Shown piece after piece: positions 8,329-17,516 of a stretch of DNA of 64,000 nucleotides. Position numbers and translations under genes: made by a program. Within the stretch, counting starts at the first letter, position 1. The number at the start of each line of letters is the position of its first letter. A model generated the notes under the pieces. The model searched no databases and was not told the DNA's origin. It was given only the letters and a program-made list of their open reading frames with translations. This DNA comes from Gracilibacillus ureilyticus (GTDB taxonomy: Bacteria; Bacillota; Bacilli; Bacillales; Amphibacillaceae). The stretch spans positions 124,001 to 188,000 of the forward strand of contig NZ_FOGL01000004.1 of the NCBI RefSeq assembly GCF_900111195.1, in the 5' to 3' direction.

Positions 8329-9273
8329 CTAATTGTTTTTTTCTGTTTTTCTTAAAGCAGCCAGAGTCTCTCTAATTCCTGCCTCATACGGTGTTTTTGG
8401 TAATGTGCCTATTTCTCTCTCATACTTTGTACCATCCAGTACAATTGGTTCTTCCATCAAATAGAGCATTTCCACTGCTTCACGCATTGTTTTATTAAAC
8501 AGTCCAATCATTCGAATCATCATTTTGTTTACTATCACAGGTTTTCCATTTTTATTTGTTAAAGACTCAACTATCTGAAAAATTTGGTTACCGGTAATGA
8601 CCTCGGCAGCAGGGATATTCCAGTTTTGTCCGTATGCAGCTTCACTTAATACTAAATTCACCATAGCTTTCGCTCCATCAGGTGTATATATATATTCACG
8701 CATTACATTCGGATTCCCCACAAACATTGGCCTTTTCTTTCCGACAACAGAATGTAAGTAATAATTTAATAATGCATTCTCTGCATGTGGACCATAGAAA
8801 TCAGGAAAATGTGCAATAAGATATGATACTTTCGACGACTTGACGACATTTTCAAGCTCCAATCTTATCTTCCCTTTTTTGGTATGTGGCTGTTTAGGAA
8901 GGTCTTCCTGCAGCTTTTCCCTGTTACCTTTTCCATATGCATCGATATTGTCAACAATAGCAAGCTTTGCATTATTTTCCTGTGCAGCTTTAATTGCATG
9001 TTTCATTATTATGAATAATTTCTCCTGCCACTGTTCATAAGGGACATTGACACTATGAATAATCACGTCTGTTCCTTTTGCTGCTTCTAGAACATCTTGA
9101 ATATTTAACATATCTCCACATCTAATTTTTACTAACCTGTTGCTTTCATAAATTTGTATTAATCTTTCTTTTTTTCTTGCAAAAGCTATTACCTCAATTC
9201 CCCTGTCAGTTAACTCACTAACAATTTCCCTACCCATTCCGCCTGTTGCACCCAATACTAGTACCTTTTTCAT
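8329..9273 (-). CDS. NAD(P)-binding epimerase/NmrA-like SDR protein
   Basis: 314 residues. The Rossmann start VLGATGGMGREIV (GxxGxxG) lies at residues 5-17, then ARKKERL and a GDMLN segment that reads the adenine. It is an atypical/extended SDR of the epimerase or NmrA type: the YxxxK catalytic pair is not obvious, so it may be a reductase or a redox sensor. Its start is 50 bases downstream of the tetR stop, and a perfect palindrome lies in that gap, so it is very probably the target of that repressor. Confidence 0.75.
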   Translation of the reverse strand: MKKVLVLGATGGMGREIVSELTDRGIEVIAFARKKERLIQIYESNRLVKIRCGDMLNIQDVLEAAKGTDVIIHSVNVPYEQWQEKLFIIMKHAIKAAQENNAKLAIVDNIDAYGKGNREKLQEDLPKQPHTKKGKIRLELENVVKSSKVSYLIAHFPDFYGPHAENALLNYYLHSVVGKKRPMFVGNPNVMREYIYTPDGAKAMVNLVLSEAAYGQNWNIPAAEVITGNQIFQIVESLTNKNGKPVIVNKMMIRMIGLFNKTMREAVEMLYLMEEPIVLDGTKYEREIGTLPKTPYEAGIRETLAALRKTEKNN

Positions 9274-9288
9274 ATAGCTCCTCCTTTA

Positions 9289-9303
9289 TTAACCACTGGT
9301 TAA
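9289..9303. promoter_or_regulatory. Putative TetR operator before the SDR gene
   Basis: TTAACCACTGGTTAA is a perfect palindrome (15 bases, central C) in the 50-base gap between tetR and the SDR gene. A near-identical site (13 of 15) precedes tetR itself. Confidence 0.65.
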
Positions 9304-9323
9304 TTAATGATTAAAAAAATTTA

Positions 9324-9902
9324 TTAATTGTTTATCGCTCTTAAAATTAAATGTACATGTGTTTCTGCAAGGCCTCTGATATTCTCATAGGATTGGTCAG
9401 TTCGACAATACTGTGCAACGAATCCGTGTAACATGAGAAACACTGACCATATAACAGTCACAGGTAACTGGTTGTTTGTTAGTTCTGCAACCTTTTTCGA
9501 AAATCTGTAATAACTTTTGTTAGGACTTTCCATCGTATGGCTGTTTACTTCTTTATCTCTTATCATAAACATCACTTCATAGTGATGTTTATGATTCACT
9601 CCAAATTGAATATATCCTAATAACAATTGACGTAATTTTTCCTCATTCTTCATGTTCAAATGATCTAATTTATCTATTTCATTGTTAATCATGGCAAAAT
9701 CCTGATCAACCATTGCTGTCAGTAAATCTGCTTTATTTTTAAAATGATAATAGATGGCACCATGACTATATCCTAGACTGCGTGCTATTTTTCTCATCGA
9801 AACATTCTGATAGCCTTCTTCAACAAAAAGTTCATGTGCTACATCAATAATCATCTGTCGTGTTAATTCTTGTTCGACCGCTCTTCTGGCTGCCATCTTC
9901 AT
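9324..9902 (-). CDS. TetR/AcrR-family repressor
   Basis: 192 residues. The N-terminal helix-turn-helix is typical: ALELFVEEGY-like AHELFVEEGYQNVSMRKIA, then LGYSHGAIYYHFKNKADLL. The C-terminal ligand domain is not a family I can name. It lies upstream of, and in the same direction as, the SDR gene. Matching palindromes in front of both genes suggest autoregulation and control of the SDR gene. Two ATGs (residues 1 and 3) compete as starts; both fit. Confidence 0.85.
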   Translation of the reverse strand: MKMAARRAVEQELTRQMIIDVAHELFVEEGYQNVSMRKIARSLGYSHGAIYYHFKNKADLLTAMVDQDFAMINNEIDKLDHLNMKNEEKLRQLLLGYIQFGVNHKHHYEVMFMIRDKEVNSHTMESPNKSYYRFSKKVAELTNNQLPVTVIWSVFLMLHGFVAQYCRTDQSYENIRGLAETHVHLILRAINN

Positions 9903-9910
9903 TCCCCTTT

Positions 9911-9925
9911 TTAACCAGTGTTCAA
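9911..9925. promoter_or_regulatory. Putative TetR operator before tetR
   Basis: TTAACCAGTGTTCAA, whose complement TTGAACACTGGTTAA differs from the downstream palindrome at two positions. It lies 9 bases from the tetR start. Confidence 0.55.
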
Positions 9926-10008
9926 TTAAATATTAAAATATATTTGATCGTTTGTCAATTAGTCATTTGCTAAAAGGAATGGTGCTTGTCACAAATATGA
10001 GAATGTGG

Positions 10009-10059
10009 GGCTGGGCCACAATTAAAGGAGGAAAAATTCTCTTCGGTTACAGCCCAGCC
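10009..10059 (-). terminator. GGCTGGGC hairpin after guaD
   Basis: GGCTGGGC (10009-10016) pairs with GCCCAGCC (10052-10059) around a 35-base loop, just past the guaD stop. The tail is not T-rich, so it resembles the GCTGGG...CCCAGC intergenic hairpins common in Firmicutes more than a strong terminator. Confidence 0.45.
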
Positions 10060-10064
10060 TTCAA

Positions 10065-10532
10065 TTAATATTCTACTTTATCTGTTGTGACATGCCATAA
10101 TTCGAATGGGTGTTTATTAGCTTGTACATTTACCCTTTTCATATCAAGGCTTCTTTCTTCCATCGGTAAAGCAATCTGATCATAAATAAACTGGTCATCA
10201 AAACCAATTTTTGCCGCTTCTTCACGAGTATTATAATAATAAACAGCTCGCGGCCTAGCCCAGTAAATGGCTCCAAGACACATGGGACACGGCTCACATG
10301 ACGTATAGATCTCACAATCTGTCAATTGGTAATCATTTAATTTACTGCATGCATTTCTTATTGCAGTAATTTCTGCATGGGCAGTTGGATCATTCGATGT
10401 TGTAACAATGTTCGTACCTTGTCCTACAATTTCTCCATCTTTGACTACTATTGCAGCAAAAGGCCCTCCGTTCTTCCCTTTTACATTGTCGTAAGCCAGT
10501 TCTAACGCTCTCTCCATAAATTCCTTATTCAT
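10065..10532 (-). CDS. guaD: Guanine deaminase
   Basis: Cytidine-deaminase-fold enzyme that hydrolyses guanine to xanthine for purine salvage or nitrogen use. The zinc and proton-shuttle residues are visible: H52-A-E54 and C79-E-P-C82 (TSCEPCPMCLGAIYWARP). The C-terminal segment (FDDQFIYDQIALPMEER) matches Bacillus GuaD, which uses it for domain swapping, and separates it from tRNA adenosine deaminase TadA. Length (155) equals the family. Monocistronic. Confidence 0.9.
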   Translation of the reverse strand: MNKEFMERALELAYDNVKGKNGGPFAAIVVKDGEIVGQGTNIVTTSNDPTAHAEITAIRNACSKLNDYQLTDCEIYTSCEPCPMCLGAIYWARPRAVYYYNTREEAAKIGFDDQFIYDQIALPMEERSLDMKRVNVQANKHPFELWHVTTDKVEY

Positions 10533-10634
10533 CAGTTTATTTCCTCCCGGTTTTACTTATAGAGATTGTGTACCATCCAGTTTACCATACACTATTTTAT
10601 CCTTGCGTACAGTATACGTATTATAAAAAAACAG

Positions 10635-10663
10635 TTGAAAACGTTTTAACAAAATGCTATAAT
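10635..10663 (+). promoter_or_regulatory. Sigma-A type promoter with no downstream gene
   Basis: TTGAAA (10635-10640), a 17-base spacer, and a perfect TATAAT (10658-10663) on the plus strand. The next plus-strand content is a long hairpin and then the 3' end of a minus-strand gene. AAAACGTTTT in the spacer start is a small palindrome, one base off a cre-like site. Confidence 0.6.
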
Positions 10664-10702
10664 CTTAATTATCAGAAAGGAATGTTATCGCTTTCAGTAA
10701 CA

Positions 10703-10757
10703 GCCCGGACAGACATAAAAGGTGCGTACTCGGTACGTTTTTTATATCTGTCCGGGC
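10703..10757 (+). ncRNA. Candidate small RNA: long hairpin downstream of the lone promoter
   Basis: GCCCGGACAGA (10703-10713) pairs exactly with TCTGTCCGGGC (10747-10757), and the stem continues inwards (ATAAAA/TTTTTTAT, GCGTAC/GTACG) to a tiny loop, about 24 pairs in all. No T-run follows on either strand. Start and end of any RNA are unknown; transcription may run antisense into the HAD gene. Confidence 0.4.
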
Positions 10758-10810
10758 TTCTTATTGAATTCCAAAAGAAAATGGAGTTTTTGCCACCAGA
10801 TTAGCAGGCT

Positions 10811-11668
10811 TTATTTATTGAGAAATTCTTTAATGGCATATGCTACTCCATTTTCACGATTGCTTTTCGAGGTGTAATTCGCTATTTCCTTAATTTCGTC
10901 ATTCGCATTCCCCATTGCTACACCGAATCCGGCTGCTTTAATCATCGAAACATCATTAAAATTATCTCCTATTGCCATCACATTCTGCATGTCAATTCCA
11001 TATTTCTCAGCAAAAATCCGGACGGCTATCCCTTTTTGTGCATCGGGATGGTTGAACTCTAAATTAGAAAACCCTGAAGAGGTAATAGTCAGTTTATCTT
11101 CATTTGTTAATTTCCCTCTGACACGATCAAGTACGGCATCATCCATAGAAAATGCCAGAACTTTATATACCTCGATATCTTCCCTGTTAAATAATGCATC
11201 AAAATCATGAATTGTTTCAATTTTTTCCTGCTGAAAACGGTTTGCTGCTTCCGCCTCCACATCTTTCCGTGTCAAATTAGGAAAGGCAGATACCATGATA
11301 TCTATCATTACTTCCAGAAACTTTTCCCTGCTCTCTGAGTATGTAGCTTTATTCGTAAATACTTCAAAATACATATTGTTCTGCTGGCATACTTGCTGAA
11401 TTTCCCTGCACGTATCCTTATCGAGAGGTGAAGATCTGATTAACCGTTCTTCTTTATCATAAATTTTCGCACCATTTAAGCAGATAATCGGAAAATCTAG
11501 ACCGGCATTCTGAAGAGGCAGTTTTGCGGCAGAATACGATCTTCCTGTCGCAACAACAACTTCTGTGCCAGTGTCTCTGGCCAATTGTAATGCCTGAATA
11601 TTTTCCTCACTAATTTCATGGTTCTCGTTTAATAATGTACCATCTAAATCTGTTGCAATTAGCTTCAT
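10811..11668 (-). CDS. Cof-type HAD-IIB phosphatase
   Basis: 285 residues from the ATG at 11668 (RBS GTGGGGG; the ATG two codons earlier touches the ribosome site). HAD motif I ATDLDGTLL, motif II VATGRS, the C2B cap (about residues 85-190), a Lys motif III in the HPDAQKGIAV segment, and motif IV GDNFNDVSMI are all intact. These cytosolic enzymes dephosphorylate small sugar phosphates, flavin or PLP; the actual substrate cannot be told. Monocistronic. Confidence 0.85.
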   Translation of the reverse strand: MKLIATDLDGTLLNENHEISEENIQALQLARDTGTEVVVATGRSYSAAKLPLQNAGLDFPIICLNGAKIYDKEERLIRSSPLDKDTCREIQQVCQQNNMYFEVFTNKATYSESREKFLEVMIDIMVSAFPNLTRKDVEAEAANRFQQEKIETIHDFDALFNREDIEVYKVLAFSMDDAVLDRVRGKLTNEDKLTITSSGFSNLEFNHPDAQKGIAVRIFAEKYGIDMQNVMAIGDNFNDVSMIKAAGFGVAMGNANDEIKEIANYTSKSNRENGVAYAIKEFLNK

Positions 11669-11794
11669 AAACATCCCCCACTTATATGCTGTTTGGAACC
11701 TTTTATTCTTTTAATATTACTGTAAGACCATGTGTAATGTAAACGAAATGAACCAAACTACAAAGAAAATTTACCATCCATTAAAATATAAATA

Positions 11795-11833
11795 GAAGCG
11801 CAAGCTAATCACATAATGATAAACTTGCGTTTC
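11795..11833 (-). terminator. Terminator of the exopolysaccharide-like operon
   Basis: GAAGCGCAAG (11795-11804) pairs with CTTGCGTTTC (11824-11833), one G-U/mismatch; on the minus strand a CTATTTATATTTT tail follows. It sits 8 bases past the last gene of the four-gene operon. Confidence 0.7.
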
Positions 11834-11840
11834 TTTCAAC

Positions 11841-14800
11841 TTATTCTTTCTTAAATGCTTCCTTAATAATATAATAGGACTGTTTCAATCTTTCCTCATA
11901 TTGCGGCTCATTCCAAGTCTCCCACGTATATGCGTTTAATGGATCAAGTCGGTTATTCTTTAATGATGGCAGAGAATCTACTATCTTGCCCTCTTCGTTC
12001 TGCTCTATTGCACCAATATGAATTTGATCAACCTTTACACTTGAATTTAAACCATCTTGATATAAATCTCCTGTTACTTCTCTCTGGCTTGGATCTCTAA
12101 AATTTAATAACAGCCAAGGAATCCTAATTTCTATGACCCCACCGTCATTATTAACAGTATAATCTGTTAAAGAATTATAATCCGCTAATTCAGGGTTTCC
12201 GTTTCCTTCCATTAATTTACCGGTCTCATAGTAATTAAAAGGAATTACTTTATTTGTACTTGGGATGAGCAGTTCATTACTTAAAGCATAATTAACAGGA
12301 ATAAACTTACCACTGTTTTGTTTTAAAGGATCACTGATTGGATCGATCAATTTTAATTGATAACGATACTGGTATGTGAACAGGTCATAATATGAATCCA
12401 CTCGCACTCTTGATTCACCGTTCTGATCAATATCAATTATAAAATCAATTCCATTACTGAATTGTTTATTTTCAAGTGACTCACTAGTCAAATTACCTTG
12501 ATCCGGCAAAGTATCCAACAGGATTTTCCAATGATGGTTACCGGTTTTGTTTAGATCCAGTTTAAGATACAAATACCGTTCATCGTAATCTGCCTGAAGG
12601 GATGTCAGATTACCAGTTTCTTTATTATAAAGTGTGGTGCTATCTGACCAATCCGTTGTCTCCCCGTCTACTTTAATTTTCAAACGGTCAAAACTTAAAA
12701 GTCCAAATTGCTGTTCATTCGTCTGTGCGTTTGACCAGTACGGCCGTCGATCCGGATTATCATAATCCATCGTATTCCATGTCCTCTTAAACCATTCATC
12801 CTGCCATGTAAAGATTAAACCGCCCAGTAGTCCTTCCTGAACGATATCTTCATATAAATTTACTACTATCTCCCCTTGCTCTTTCTCAGACAAAAATCCC
12901 TGATTCCATCCATTCGGATTGGCATGGGTCATCCCACGGGATGCGGGAACACCGAATTCAGCAATTAATATAGGGAGGTCATGGGCTGCGTGCAATTCTT
13001 CCAAATATGCAGCATAGTTATTCCTTTTTCCCCGGTGATCTCTATAGTTCAAATAATTTTCCTCATAGTTTAAAAAATCCGGATAGTATGGATACACATG
13101 ATAGGAAGCAAATTGTTTTGTTTTATCTAATTCTCCCTTTACGTGAATATGGTTAGGATTAACACTCACCATGTCCTCTTCAGGACTAGGTTCTGCAGGG
13201 TGCTCCAGTAAGTCTGTTGTCACCCAGTTGGTAAAACTGACCGGTCGAATCCAGTTGTAATTTTCCTTTTCATAGCTCACAAGTTCTTCTAATTGAACGG
13301 CAAGCCAATGTTCAAAGGGACTGGCATTTTGTGTATAAATGTATTCTCCATTGTACTCATCAATATCCTTATTCACTTCATTTGTATTAACAACCATTTC
13401 AGGGAACCACTCAATTCCAATGATCCAGCCAATTACATATTCTGAAATATCTTCACTATATACTCCTGAAGCGTGTCCAGGATGGGATGGCACAGTTGCA
13501 TTCCCATGAACAATATCCACAATTTTCTTCATCTCTGTCTGAAAATCCTGTACGATGGCATCGTCAAAAGCATCTAATTTACTTACCAATCCCTCTTCAT
13601 CAATCCAGACACCATGAAATAAATAAAGCTTGTCTTCATGAGTTTCATTATATTGTTTAAAAGCATGATAAAATTCTGGCGGATGAACTGTATATATTCT
13701 AATTGTGTTTGCACCCATGTCAGCAATTGACTCAAGCCACCGTGAATACTCTTCTTCCGTAATTGCAGCCTCACCTGGGAAAGCGCCAGGTTTAGCCATC
13801 CCCATATTGACCCCTTTTACAGGTAATGTACTCCACTCTCCATCAATCAGGACTTCAAATTTATCTTTGTTAATTCTGCTGTTATACATCAATTCCACAC
13901 CGGCTTCATCGTTTGGAATATTATCCGCAGTCCTTTCCCTTGTTTCATTTAAAATATTCTCCATTACAGGTATATATAGTGACCAGTAAAATGACTCATC
14001 TGAGAACTTCTTAAACAGCCGATAAAGGACATCCAATCCTTCCATTTGATAAAAATATGGCGCGGAAGCAATATCATTATAATCTCCCGCAAAATAATAA
14101 CTGGTTGCAGAATTCCGCTTATTTTCCGTTATACTGGCAAATTGCTGTGGAATACTGTATTCCGCTAATAACTCTTTCCCTTTATCAGTTAAGTCCCAGT
14201 TATATTCGGCTAAAGTTTCTGTTGGACCACTTGCTGAGACAATATCGAACCAGTTGTAATATGCGGCAGATTTATCCATATTAAATTTTTCCTGGCCCTC
14301 CTTAGTAAATTGAATGGAAATACCCTTTCCCTTCAAATGCTGCTCCGATTTAAGAAGGACAACCTCATTTTTTTGTTCATTAACTAACAGAAAGCCTGAT
14401 TCTTCATATTTAAAAATGTCGGGATGTTCGTCAGTTACCCATTTAGGGATATCACCATTTAAATCAGGATCTAAACTTTCGAAGTAACGCCCAATCCAGC
14501 CACTACGTTCGACTCCGAGAAACTGCTCCATGCTTTGTCTTACCTTTTCGTTTGTCGGAAAAGAAAGTGAATTGAACTCTACTATTAAGGTAGCTGGTTT
14601 TTCTTGTTGTAACCTGCTTGCTATTTGCTGCCATTCCTCCTCTTCCATTCCACCGTAGAGCAGTTCAGAATGAGCTCCATTCATTCCGTTACTGTTTAAT
14701 GAAGAATCTTGGTCATAAACTCCGTACGTGTCTGCAATATAAATCAGATCTGTTTTATCATATGAATCCGGGGGAGGAATAAGCTCATACTTCTCACTTT

Positions 14801-15041
14801 CTTTATTCGGTTTTATACCATAGTAGTCCTCCTCCATATTGTACGTTGTTCCATCTTCTTTTCTGTATTTCAAATGGTTCAATGCCCATACAAGCCCACT
14901 GTGTTCTCTGTAAGAATCATCAAGTACTGTTTTATCGATAATTACAACCTCTAGTTCTTTACCATTCTGGGAAAACCATAAAATGATTGGTAACAGTACA
15001 CATGCAATCAATATCCCGACAAATAAAGCTAATCTCTTCAA
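11841..15041 (-). CDS. Membrane-anchored glycosidase-like protein (1066 aa)
   Basis: One N-terminal hydrophobic helix (residues 5-24) serves as anchor or uncleaved signal; the rest is outside. Residues 30-390 are an unrecognised region. Residues about 393-765 read like a clan-A TIM barrel: LPVKGVNMGMAKPGAF, MGANTIRIYTVHPPEFY, YVIGWIIGIEWFPE with Glu544 (or 548) as possible acid/base, and LPILIAEFGVPAS with Glu695 as possible nucleophile, then FTWQDEW. Residues about 785-1040 look like a CBM9/DOMON-type beta domain (VDGETTDWSD, then DERYLYLKLDL). It overlaps the glycosyltransferase by 4 bases, so I infer it trims, transfers or releases that enzyme's polysaccharide. The exact GH family is unknown. 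Confidence 0.6.
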   Translation of the reverse strand: MKRLALFVGILIACVLLPIILWFSQNGKELEVVIIDKTVLDDSYREHSGLVWALNHLKYRKEDGTTYNMEEDYYGIKPNKESEKYELIPPPDSYDKTDLIYIADTYGVYDQDSSLNSNGMNGAHSELLYGGMEEEEWQQIASRLQQEKPATLIVEFNSLSFPTNEKVRQSMEQFLGVERSGWIGRYFESLDPDLNGDIPKWVTDEHPDIFKYEESGFLLVNEQKNEVVLLKSEQHLKGKGISIQFTKEGQEKFNMDKSAAYYNWFDIVSASGPTETLAEYNWDLTDKGKELLAEYSIPQQFASITENKRNSATSYYFAGDYNDIASAPYFYQMEGLDVLYRLFKKFSDESFYWSLYIPVMENILNETRERTADNIPNDEAGVELMYNSRINKDKFEVLIDGEWSTLPVKGVNMGMAKPGAFPGEAAITEEEYSRWLESIADMGANTIRIYTVHPPEFYHAFKQYNETHEDKLYLFHGVWIDEEGLVSKLDAFDDAIVQDFQTEMKKIVDIVHGNATVPSHPGHASGVYSEDISEYVIGWIIGIEWFPEMVVNTNEVNKDIDEYNGEYIYTQNASPFEHWLAVQLEELVSYEKENYNWIRPVSFTNWVTTDLLEHPAEPSPEEDMVSVNPNHIHVKGELDKTKQFASYHVYPYYPDFLNYEENYLNYRDHRGKRNNYAAYLEELHAAHDLPILIAEFGVPASRGMTHANPNGWNQGFLSEKEQGEIVVNLYEDIVQEGLLGGLIFTWQDEWFKRTWNTMDYDNPDRRPYWSNAQTNEQQFGLLSFDRLKIKVDGETTDWSDSTTLYNKETGNLTSLQADYDERYLYLKLDLNKTGNHHWKILLDTLPDQGNLTSESLENKQFSNGIDFIIDIDQNGESRVRVDSYYDLFTYQYRYQLKLIDPISDPLKQNSGKFIPVNYALSNELLIPSTNKVIPFNYYETGKLMEGNGNPELADYNSLTDYTVNNDGGVIEIRIPWLLLNFRDPSQREVTGDLYQDGLNSSVKVDQIHIGAIEQNEEGKIVDSLPSLKNNRLDPLNAYTWETWNEPQYEERLKQSYYIIKEAFKKE

Positions 15042-16471
15042 GTATTTCCCTCCTTGTTTGCCAACCCTTTCCTTTCCAGATGTCCCCAGTCATGTTTTTG
15101 TGTGAGAAAGTGGAAGATTCCTTCTATTCGCCAAATCAGAGTCAGGGGGCGATACCAAAAGACCTCAGTAAAAGATAACAGTATCAACCGAAAGAGATCT
15201 CTTATACTCGGATAAGTTCTCGTGTTCCATGCTTCAAAAATGACGGATGTAAAAGAAAAGATAGACCCGTATAAAATAAAGAGAAGAGAAAGTAATAAAG
15301 AAAATTCTACATATATACTGCCGGTAAAAAACGACCCCAGGACAAAAATATATCCTATCACTTCAATAATTGGACCAAGACACTCAACAATCCAAAAATA
15401 CGGTAATGATACTATACCAATTATTCCGTATCTAGGATTGAAAGTCATTTGCCTGTATTTCCATAAACTCTCCAGAAGACCTTGGTGCCACCTTCTTCTT
15501 TGTTTCCGAATAGAATGCAAAGATTCAGGTGCTTCCGTCCAGCATACTGGAGTCGGAACAAACTGGATTTCCTGTTTTCCCCCAGAGTCTTTTACATATT
15601 TCTGCAGTTTTATCACCAATTCAATATCTTCTCCAATTGCAGTTGTATCATAGCCTCCAACTGATATGACATGTTTCTTCTCAAAAACACTAAATGCACC
15701 TGAGATAATCAGGGATAAATTCATCTTACTTAAAGCGAGCCTTCCCATTAAAAAAGCACGAAAATATTCTATCACCTGCATGACAACAAGAATTTTATCA
15801 GAAAGAGAAACACTCATCAGTGAACCTAACTGAATATCATTTCCATTAGCTACTTTAACACTTCCTCCTGCCGCAATAACTTTACCATTCGATGTTAATA
15901 ATGGCTTCATCACACGAATTAATGCTGAGTTCTCTAGTATGGAATCTGCATCTAACGAACAAATATATGGATATCTCGATGCGTTAATACCAATATTTAA
16001 AGCATCCGCTTTTCCCCCATTGACTTTATCTATCAATAGCAAATCAGGATGAATCTTCGATTGATAAATCCCTTCCACCGGTTTTGTGTCGATTTGCTTT
16101 TTAAAAACTTTTTCTGTTTTCTCCATTTGAAAGTAATTTAACAATTTTTCCATAGTCCGATCAGTTGATCCATCGTTTACTACAATAATCTCGTACTGAG
16201 GGTACTTCAAGCTGAGAAGTGAATGAATACTCTCAATTATTCCTAATTCCTCATTATATGCAGGTACGATGACAGAAACAGGCCTCGCAAATTGTAATTC
16301 TACTAAATCATGGTCTTCTTTTTCCTGATCAAGATGATAATCTTTCCTCAGATGTCGCAATGCATATAAGAGCATTGTTCCGTATGAGACAATAACAAGG
16401 ATCATGTAAAGGAAAATAAATGAAGCGAAAAACAGTAGAATATAATTGATAATTGCACTAGGATTCACCAT
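15038..16471 (-). CDS. Processive family-2 glycosyltransferase, membrane-bound
   Basis: 477 residues. N-terminal helix at 10-35, a cytosolic GT2 domain at about 60-340, then several C-terminal helices (about 350-450). The catalytic set is complete: D100 in VVNDGSTD, D174-A-D176 in SLDADS, E281-D282 in IGEDIEL, and Q324-RRRW328. These residues and the topology match cellulose, hyaluronan and PNAG synthases (BcsA, HasA, PgaC), which polymerise and export a beta-linked glycan from a UDP-sugar. No PilZ domain is present, so control by c-di-GMP would need a partner. One base separates it from the HEAT gene, and it overlaps the glycosidase gene. The sugar cannot be predicted. Confidence 0.85.
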   Translation of the reverse strand: MVNPSAIINYILLFFASFIFLYMILVIVSYGTMLLYALRHLRKDYHLDQEKEDHDLVELQFARPVSVIVPAYNEELGIIESIHSLLSLKYPQYEIIVVNDGSTDRTMEKLLNYFQMEKTEKVFKKQIDTKPVEGIYQSKIHPDLLLIDKVNGGKADALNIGINASRYPYICSLDADSILENSALIRVMKPLLTSNGKVIAAGGSVKVANGNDIQLGSLMSVSLSDKILVVMQVIEYFRAFLMGRLALSKMNLSLIISGAFSVFEKKHVISVGGYDTTAIGEDIELVIKLQKYVKDSGGKQEIQFVPTPVCWTEAPESLHSIRKQRRRWHQGLLESLWKYRQMTFNPRYGIIGIVSLPYFWIVECLGPIIEVIGYIFVLGSFFTGSIYVEFSLLLSLLFILYGSIFSFTSVIFEAWNTRTYPSIRDLFRLILLSFTEVFWYRPLTLIWRIEGIFHFLTQKHDWGHLERKGLANKEGNT

Positions 16472-16472
16472 T

Positions 16473-17516
16473 TCATAAACTCTCCTGTATCACATTATTA
16501 GCCATTTCTTTGGCATAAAGATCGTCCGTTTCCTTAATAAATTCCTTTAATATCAGTTTGCCGCGTGCACTATTTACCAGTGATTTTGCTGCCTGATAAC
16601 GAACCCACCATTCCCTGTCCTGCATCAATCTCTTAAGCGGCTGACTAGATTGTTCAACAGGAATATAATTGAGGATTTTTGCGAGCATCAGTCGTTCTTC
16701 CCAATGCTTAGAATCCATTATTGGAAGGTAGCGATTAACATCAGAGATGGTGCCCAACACACTGATCGCTTTCAATGCCCGGATTCTCATTTCTTTATCT
16801 TTATCTGCTATAAGCTCCTCAAGGAAAGTAATCTTGTTGCGGTCATTTTTTTCAGCAATTACTTTTATCAATGCGTATTGACATGGTTCAGGCAGGTTGT
16901 CAAATAACAAAAGAAGCTTGTCTTTTGTTTCTGCATGCAAAAGCAGAAGTAATTGACGGTACTCAAATTCGCCAAGTTTAATAGGCGGTCGCATAAAAAT
17001 TTCTTTTGCCTTTTCCGGTTGGAAATTCACAACGATTTTCAGCATATGGAAATATTCCTGATCTGTATATTTTCGCCCGCTGTCCATCATCTCTATAACT
17101 GTCGATGTCAAACTATCTATCTGAAAATCTAACACTCGATATATTGCATTCAAGCGTATACTCCAGCGAGAATGGTGTAGTCTTTTGCAGTAATAATGGG
17201 ACATGTAGTCATTGGCAAACATTGAAATGCGGAGAGATAGACGATTGCTTGTTACATTCTTTTTATATTTTCCTAGTATTTCCTCGATCGCTGCAAAATC
17301 CTGCGCATATGCAGGTTTAATAAGATCCTCATTATCTATCTCATTGATTAAATAATCATACCAATCGTCCGCATGCTTTGTAATATAATTATTAATTAAT
17401 AAACGTGCTCTTTTATTTATTAACCTTTGGATAACTACATAACATGTAAGAATCAGTAATAGAGAACACATCACAACAATACCAATTGCTAATATGATCA
17501 CCAATTGCTGAATCAT
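16473..17516 (-). CDS. Membrane-anchored HEAT-repeat protein
   Basis: 347 residues. A single N-terminal helix (about 5-30) is followed by a soluble alpha-helical array. HEAT-like repeats are clearest in the second half: KTHFLEELIADKDKEMRIR-type units (EELIADKDKEMRIRALKAI, then RYLPIMDSKHWEERLMLAKI, then RLMQDREWWVRYQAAKSLV). Such arrays are protein-binding scaffolds. It overlaps the upstream regulator gene by 4 bases (ATGA) and the glycosyltransferase follows after 1 base, so a bridge between sensor and synthase on the membrane is the natural guess. Confidence 0.75.
   Translation of the reverse strand: MIQQLVIILAIGIVVMCSLLLILTCYVVIQRLINKRARLLINNYITKHADDWYDYLINEIDNEDLIKPAYAQDFAAIEEILGKYKKNVTSNRLSLRISMFANDYMSHYYCKRLHHSRWSIRLNAIYRVLDFQIDSLTSTVIEMMDSGRKYTDQEYFHMLKIVVNFQPEKAKEIFMRPPIKLGEFEYRQLLLLLHAETKDKLLLLFDNLPEPCQYALIKVIAEKNDRNKITFLEELIADKDKEMRIRALKAISVLGTISDVNRYLPIMDSKHWEERLMLAKILNYIPVEQSSQPLKRLMQDREWWVRYQAAKSLVNSARGKLILKEFIKETDDLYAKEMANNVIQESL

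Noticed and set aside
8136-8375. 79-codon plus-strand frame
   Set aside because: Antisense to the VOC remnant and the SDR 3' end; the minus strand carries the protein-like sequence.
10637-10652. CcpA (cre) site TGAAAACGTTTTAACA
   Set aside because: One base too long and the closing CA is misplaced; more likely only a small palindrome at the promoter.
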